From Candidatus Stahliibacteriota bacterium (GTDB lineage: Bacteria > Hydrothermota > Tepidihabitantia > B3-TA06), in NCBI GenBank assembly GCA_030592225.1, contig JAUVJT010000032.1, positions 1 through 14,694 of the forward strand: DNA of 14,694 bases. The letters run 5' to 3'. The first letter of the stretch is position 1. Each line of letters begins with the position of its first letter. Made by a program: the position numbers and the translations under genes. The notes beneath the pieces are model-generated. The model was given only the letters and a program-made list of their open reading frames with translations, was not told the DNA's origin and ran no database searches. Below, one piece after another: positions 12,387 to 14,694 of this stretch.

Positions 12387-13213
12387 TTCTTCCTCCTTGA
12401 GTGCGCGTTTATTATGAACTCGGAGATGCTTCCTATCACGATCAACAGGATTATCAGGATGTGAGCGGCTGACTGGGCAGGCATCCCGCGTGATGCCAGT
12501 CCCTTACGGTTAATCAGGGATTCGTACTCGCTTGCGCCTTTAAGTCCGCCTAACAGTCCCACCAATTGGCCTGACTGCAGGTAGGGGTAAAGGTCGGGAG
12601 CAACCACACCGGTGACGCCGCCTATTATCTGCTGGCCGAACCGGGCGCCTGCATAGGCAATCCAGGTCTCGACCTGCATGCCGTGAGCGAAGCTGACCAG
12701 AAGCGCTATGTCGTCGTAGTTGTGCACGTTCTGCATTACGGGCAGCGAGTCAACATTTGCGTTGGCGTAATCCTGAGCGTAGAAGTCGCGGATCTCGCGT
12801 CCCATGCCCACCATGATGGCCACCATGCCTGGTCTGTATCCCAGATTTACGTAGTCTACCCCGTATTCTTTCCCATGTTCAGCAGCACCGCGCTCCAGGG
12901 CTTCCTGTCCCAAGGGCAATCCGGTGGCAATGTTCGCGACCAGTATGATCTTCAAATCTTTTTTAAAGGCGTGGTGAGTCATGGCCACAATCATGGGGTG
13001 ACATTCGGGATAGCTGGTGGCGTCATAATCAACCGAAAACATCACGACCGAACCCGGGGGCAGCGAGTCCATGGCGTTGAATGCATTCTGCGCCGGTTCA
13101 CCAACCTCAAAGGGAATGGAAATTGTTATCAGCATCGGCACGAGCACCACCAGTATCACCAGAAGAAAGATGATGCGTCTGTCAACCGACGTAAGCCATT
13201 TTACAAACTTCAT
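12383..13213 (-). CDS. Membrane-anchored alpha/beta protein of the four-gene cluster, function unknown
   Basis: This 276-residue protein has an N-terminal transmembrane anchor (about 14-32), a soluble region of about 215 residues and a C-terminal transmembrane helix (about 248-268) ending in RRKK. The soluble part alternates strands and helices: GSVVMFSVDYDATSYPECHPM (54-74), LKIILVANIATGLPLG (87-102), VDYVNLGYRPG (119-129), IALLVSFAHG (169-178). It contains charged and polar residues (Asp62, Asp64, His72, His80, His81) that could form a site, but no known motif is matched. AGGAGG lies 5 nt before ATG. It starts 9 nt after the upstream stop and overlaps the downstream gene by 4 nt. With both ends in the membrane, the domain probably lies outside the cytoplasm if positive-inside holds (inference). 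Confidence 0.82.
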   Translation of the reverse strand: MKFVKWLTSVDRRIIFLLVILVVLVPMLITISIPFEVGEPAQNAFNAMDSLPPGSVVMFSVDYDATSYPECHPMIVAMTHHAFKKDLKIILVANIATGLPLGQEALERGAAEHGKEYGVDYVNLGYRPGMVAIMVGMGREIRDFYAQDYANANVDSLPVMQNVHNYDDIALLVSFAHGMQVETWIAYAGARFGQQIIGGVTGVVAPDLYPYLQSGQLVGLLGGLKGASEYESLINRKGLASRGMPAQSAAHILIILLIVIGSISEFIINAHSRRKK

Positions 13214-13222
13214 TGCTTCCTC

Positions 13223-14014
13223 CTAGGTAGATGACAAGTAGGTTCGTTCGATGCCCAGAATAATCCGCACCGACATGGCAACCACGCCCAGGGTGACGCC
13301 AATGAGGATGCCGCGACGAGCAGCGGTCTGAGGCACCGACATTATCCATTCCTGAACGTGGGGGGCCAGACGCACTGCGTCGTGGGGAAAAATGAGGAGC
13401 AGCACTGCTACGGCTGCGCCTATCACCACCAGGATGGCGCCGAACACCGGCTTGCGCATGAAGAATCTGTATATACCCGCCGCAATCAAAAGAGTAGCCA
13501 GGGCGATGACAGCGGGGATGACTCCCATGGTTACGCGGCCTACCATCACCAGTATTGCGGCAATGAGGAGCAGGGTGGCATCGAGGGTCCTTGCCCTGAA
13601 GGCGCGGTAGGCGGCGGAGGCGATGAAAAAGGCAAGCAGCGCAAACATGGTGCCCTGAAGCGGAACCATGATCCAGCGATACACCCAAAAGAAGCTGCCT
13701 ATCTCATTAAGCGAAGCGAACTCCAGCGGGGTGCCGTATTTGGCCCAGGTGACGATGCCGGCGGCAAGGGTTCCAAAAAAACCCACCAGGGTCACTATGC
13801 TGTAGAATGTATCCTTGCTCTTCCTCGATATCTTGCGTACGTGGTGTTTAACCAAACTGTCAACTCCCAAAAGCAGGGTGAACCCGCTAAGGATGGCCAG
13901 CCACACCAGCATGCGCTGCTCAAGGCTTCCGAACGGCTCGTGAGGGATAAAGAAAGCCACCACGATAAACACGCCGGAAAGGAAGGTTATGACGAGAGGT
14001 AATGTTCGTTTCAT
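13223..14014 (-). CDS. Polytopic membrane protein with about eight helices, four-gene cluster, function unknown
   Basis: This 263-residue, very hydrophobic protein has approximate helices at 5-23, 34-51, 70-90, 115-137, 144-158, 160-184, 188-209 and 232-255. Notable loops are KHHVRKISRKSKD (56-68), a basic and presumably cytoplasmic stretch, and YRAFRARTLDA (136-146). The C-terminal helix block QTAARRGILIGVTLGVVAMSVRIILGIERTYL (229-260) carries several arginines within or next to the membrane. That is unusual and may indicate a functional or assembly interface. AGGAG is 5 nt before ATG 14014. The previous gene ends 8 nt upstream and the next starts 9 nt downstream, so this is a single transcription unit. 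No family was recognised with certainty. Confidence 0.82.
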   Translation of the reverse strand: MKRTLPLVITFLSGVFIVVAFFIPHEPFGSLEQRMLVWLAILSGFTLLLGVDSLVKHHVRKISRKSKDTFYSIVTLVGFFGTLAAGIVTWAKYGTPLEFASLNEIGSFFWVYRWIMVPLQGTMFALLAFFIASAAYRAFRARTLDATLLLIAAILVMVGRVTMGVIPAVIALATLLIAAGIYRFFMRKPVFGAILVVIGAAVAVLLLIFPHDAVRLAPHVQEWIMSVPQTAARRGILIGVTLGVVAMSVRIILGIERTYLSST

Positions 14015-14022
14015 GCGCGCTC

Positions 14023-14694
14023 CTAGGTCGTGTTAAGGAAGCCAATGAGCTTGGCAAACAAGTCAGTGAATAAATTTGTCTCAGCGCCGGATATGGAAGA
14101 TACCACCGCGCCGGTGGTTCCAACCACCGCTGCCGCGACCATAGCCAAAACGATGATGAGCTTGGCCAAATCCTCGCTCTTCAGGGAACCCATTAGCTGC
14201 GGGTCTCTATCAAGGTAAGCGGACGCGGCAAAAAGCTCCTCGCCGATCAGCGTATAATCACAGGCGGCCACAAAAAACGGCAGCTGGGTGGCCCGGTCGG
14301 TTCCCGCGATCTGAATGGCTCCCACCGAGTGCGCGGTCTCGGCAAGAATAAGCGCTTCGGCGTAAAACACACCCTGCAGGAACACCGTGCCCGGCTGCTC
14401 GCGAAGCATGATGCCGTCAACGCCTGCCGCGTACCCGAACTGATCCTGGGTCAGGAAGGTGATGTCGTTCGCGTTGTAAAGATCAGGTCGTCCGGCTTCA
14501 ACAAATCCCTGCTTGACCGTTTCCTGAGCGGCAGTCATAACTATTGGGTCGTAGTTGGGAACGAGAATCCTGGTCTCATACTCGGCGGCGCGTTTGGCAA
14601 CCCGGCGCAAAATGGAAAGCGATGCAATGGTGGCCACGTCGGTCAGGTAACCGATGCCGAAAGAGTAAAGAATCGGCTTACCCATCTCGGTAGA
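14023..14694 (-). CDS. DUF6754-like membrane-anchored protein, 5' end beyond the window
   Basis: The last 223 codons are visible. The frame is still open at the window edge (STE precedes MGKPILY), and family members as I recall them have GRATEMGRPV here. The ATG at 14685 is therefore probably internal and the protein longer. Recognisable blocks are VATIASLSILRRVAKRAAEYETRILVP (17-43, counting from that Met), MTAAQETVKQGFVEAGRPD, QFGYAAGVDGIMLREQPG (82-99), FYAEALILAETAHSVGAIQIAGT (107-129) and LPFFVAACDYTLIGEELFAASAYL (135-158). A transmembrane helix lies at about 173-197 and a short C-terminal tail ends FLNTT. Family naming is from memory and the function is undescribed. It is the first visible gene of the cluster. 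Confidence 0.78.
   Translation of the reverse strand, partial: STEMGKPILYSFGIGYLTDVATIASLSILRRVAKRAAEYETRILVPNYDPIVMTAAQETVKQGFVEAGRPDLYNANDITFLTQDQFGYAAGVDGIMLREQPGTVFLQGVFYAEALILAETAHSVGAIQIAGTDRATQLPFFVAACDYTLIGEELFAASAYLDRDPQLMGSLKSEDLAKLIIVLAMVAAAVVGTTGAVVSSISGAETNLFTDLFAKLIGFLNTT

Noticed and set aside
13358..14002. Long + strand open frame opposite the eight-helix membrane gene
   Set aside because: It is very rich in His, Gln, Gly and Lys, as expected for the antisense of hydrophobic codons, and has no recognisable domain.

Overview
The window looks like a chromosomal segment of an uncultured, probably Gram-negative bacterium. Three secreted lipoproteins with lipobox cysteines, a SPOR-domain lipoprotein and a DUF3108-type envelope protein fit a diderm cell. 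The mixture of FN3-like lipoproteins, an AMMECR1/MEMO pair and a four-gene membrane cluster of unknown function recalls genomes of candidate phyla such as WOR-3/Stahlbacteria or relatives. That placement is an impression from gene content, not a measured assignment. No tRNA, rRNA or CRISPR array was seen.

Layout. Every gene left of about 5505 is on the + strand and every gene right of about 5573 is on the - strand, so the two halves converge on a short repeat-bearing gap at 5505-5572. The + half starts with the last 22 codons of an IS30-family transposase (1-69). It is followed by a decapitated lipoprotein remnant and two intact paralogous lipoproteins (404-1318 and 1362-2555) that carry one and two FN3-like modules. 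Next come a DUF3108-like protein, mannose-1-phosphate guanylyltransferase, a SPOR lipoprotein and an RdgB-type XTP/dITP pyrophosphatase.

The - half, read from right to left, has four blocks. First is a four-gene membrane cluster of unknown function, whose first gene runs off the window edge. Then comes a stand-alone PP-loop tRNA-thiolase-like enzyme (ThiI family without THUMP or rhodanese domains). Third is a potassium-uptake operon (TrkH/KtrB-like channel, TrkA/KtrA-like RCK subunit, small TPR protein). Last are the MEMO-like and AMMECR1-like genes, overlapping by 4 nt, with an AT-rich TIR-like gene attached to their 3' end by an ATGA overlap.

How the genes work together. The trk genes form a complete ion-flux module. 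ManC supplies GDP-mannose for envelope glycans. SPOR, DUF3108 and the lipoproteins belong to the cell envelope. AmmA/AmmB are two thirds of the AmmeMemoRadiSam set, and the radical SAM partner is not here. The TIR-like protein is the clearest accessory, defence-type gene and looks acquired by composition. The four membrane proteins are the best candidate for an undescribed system: two anchored alpha/beta proteins alternate with two polytopic proteins in a tightly coupled operon.

No stretch longer than 300 bases lacks a gene. The largest gaps are 11506-11696 and 10287-10461, and both hold repeats. Other dispersed repeats lie at 3390-3422 and 5501-5566.
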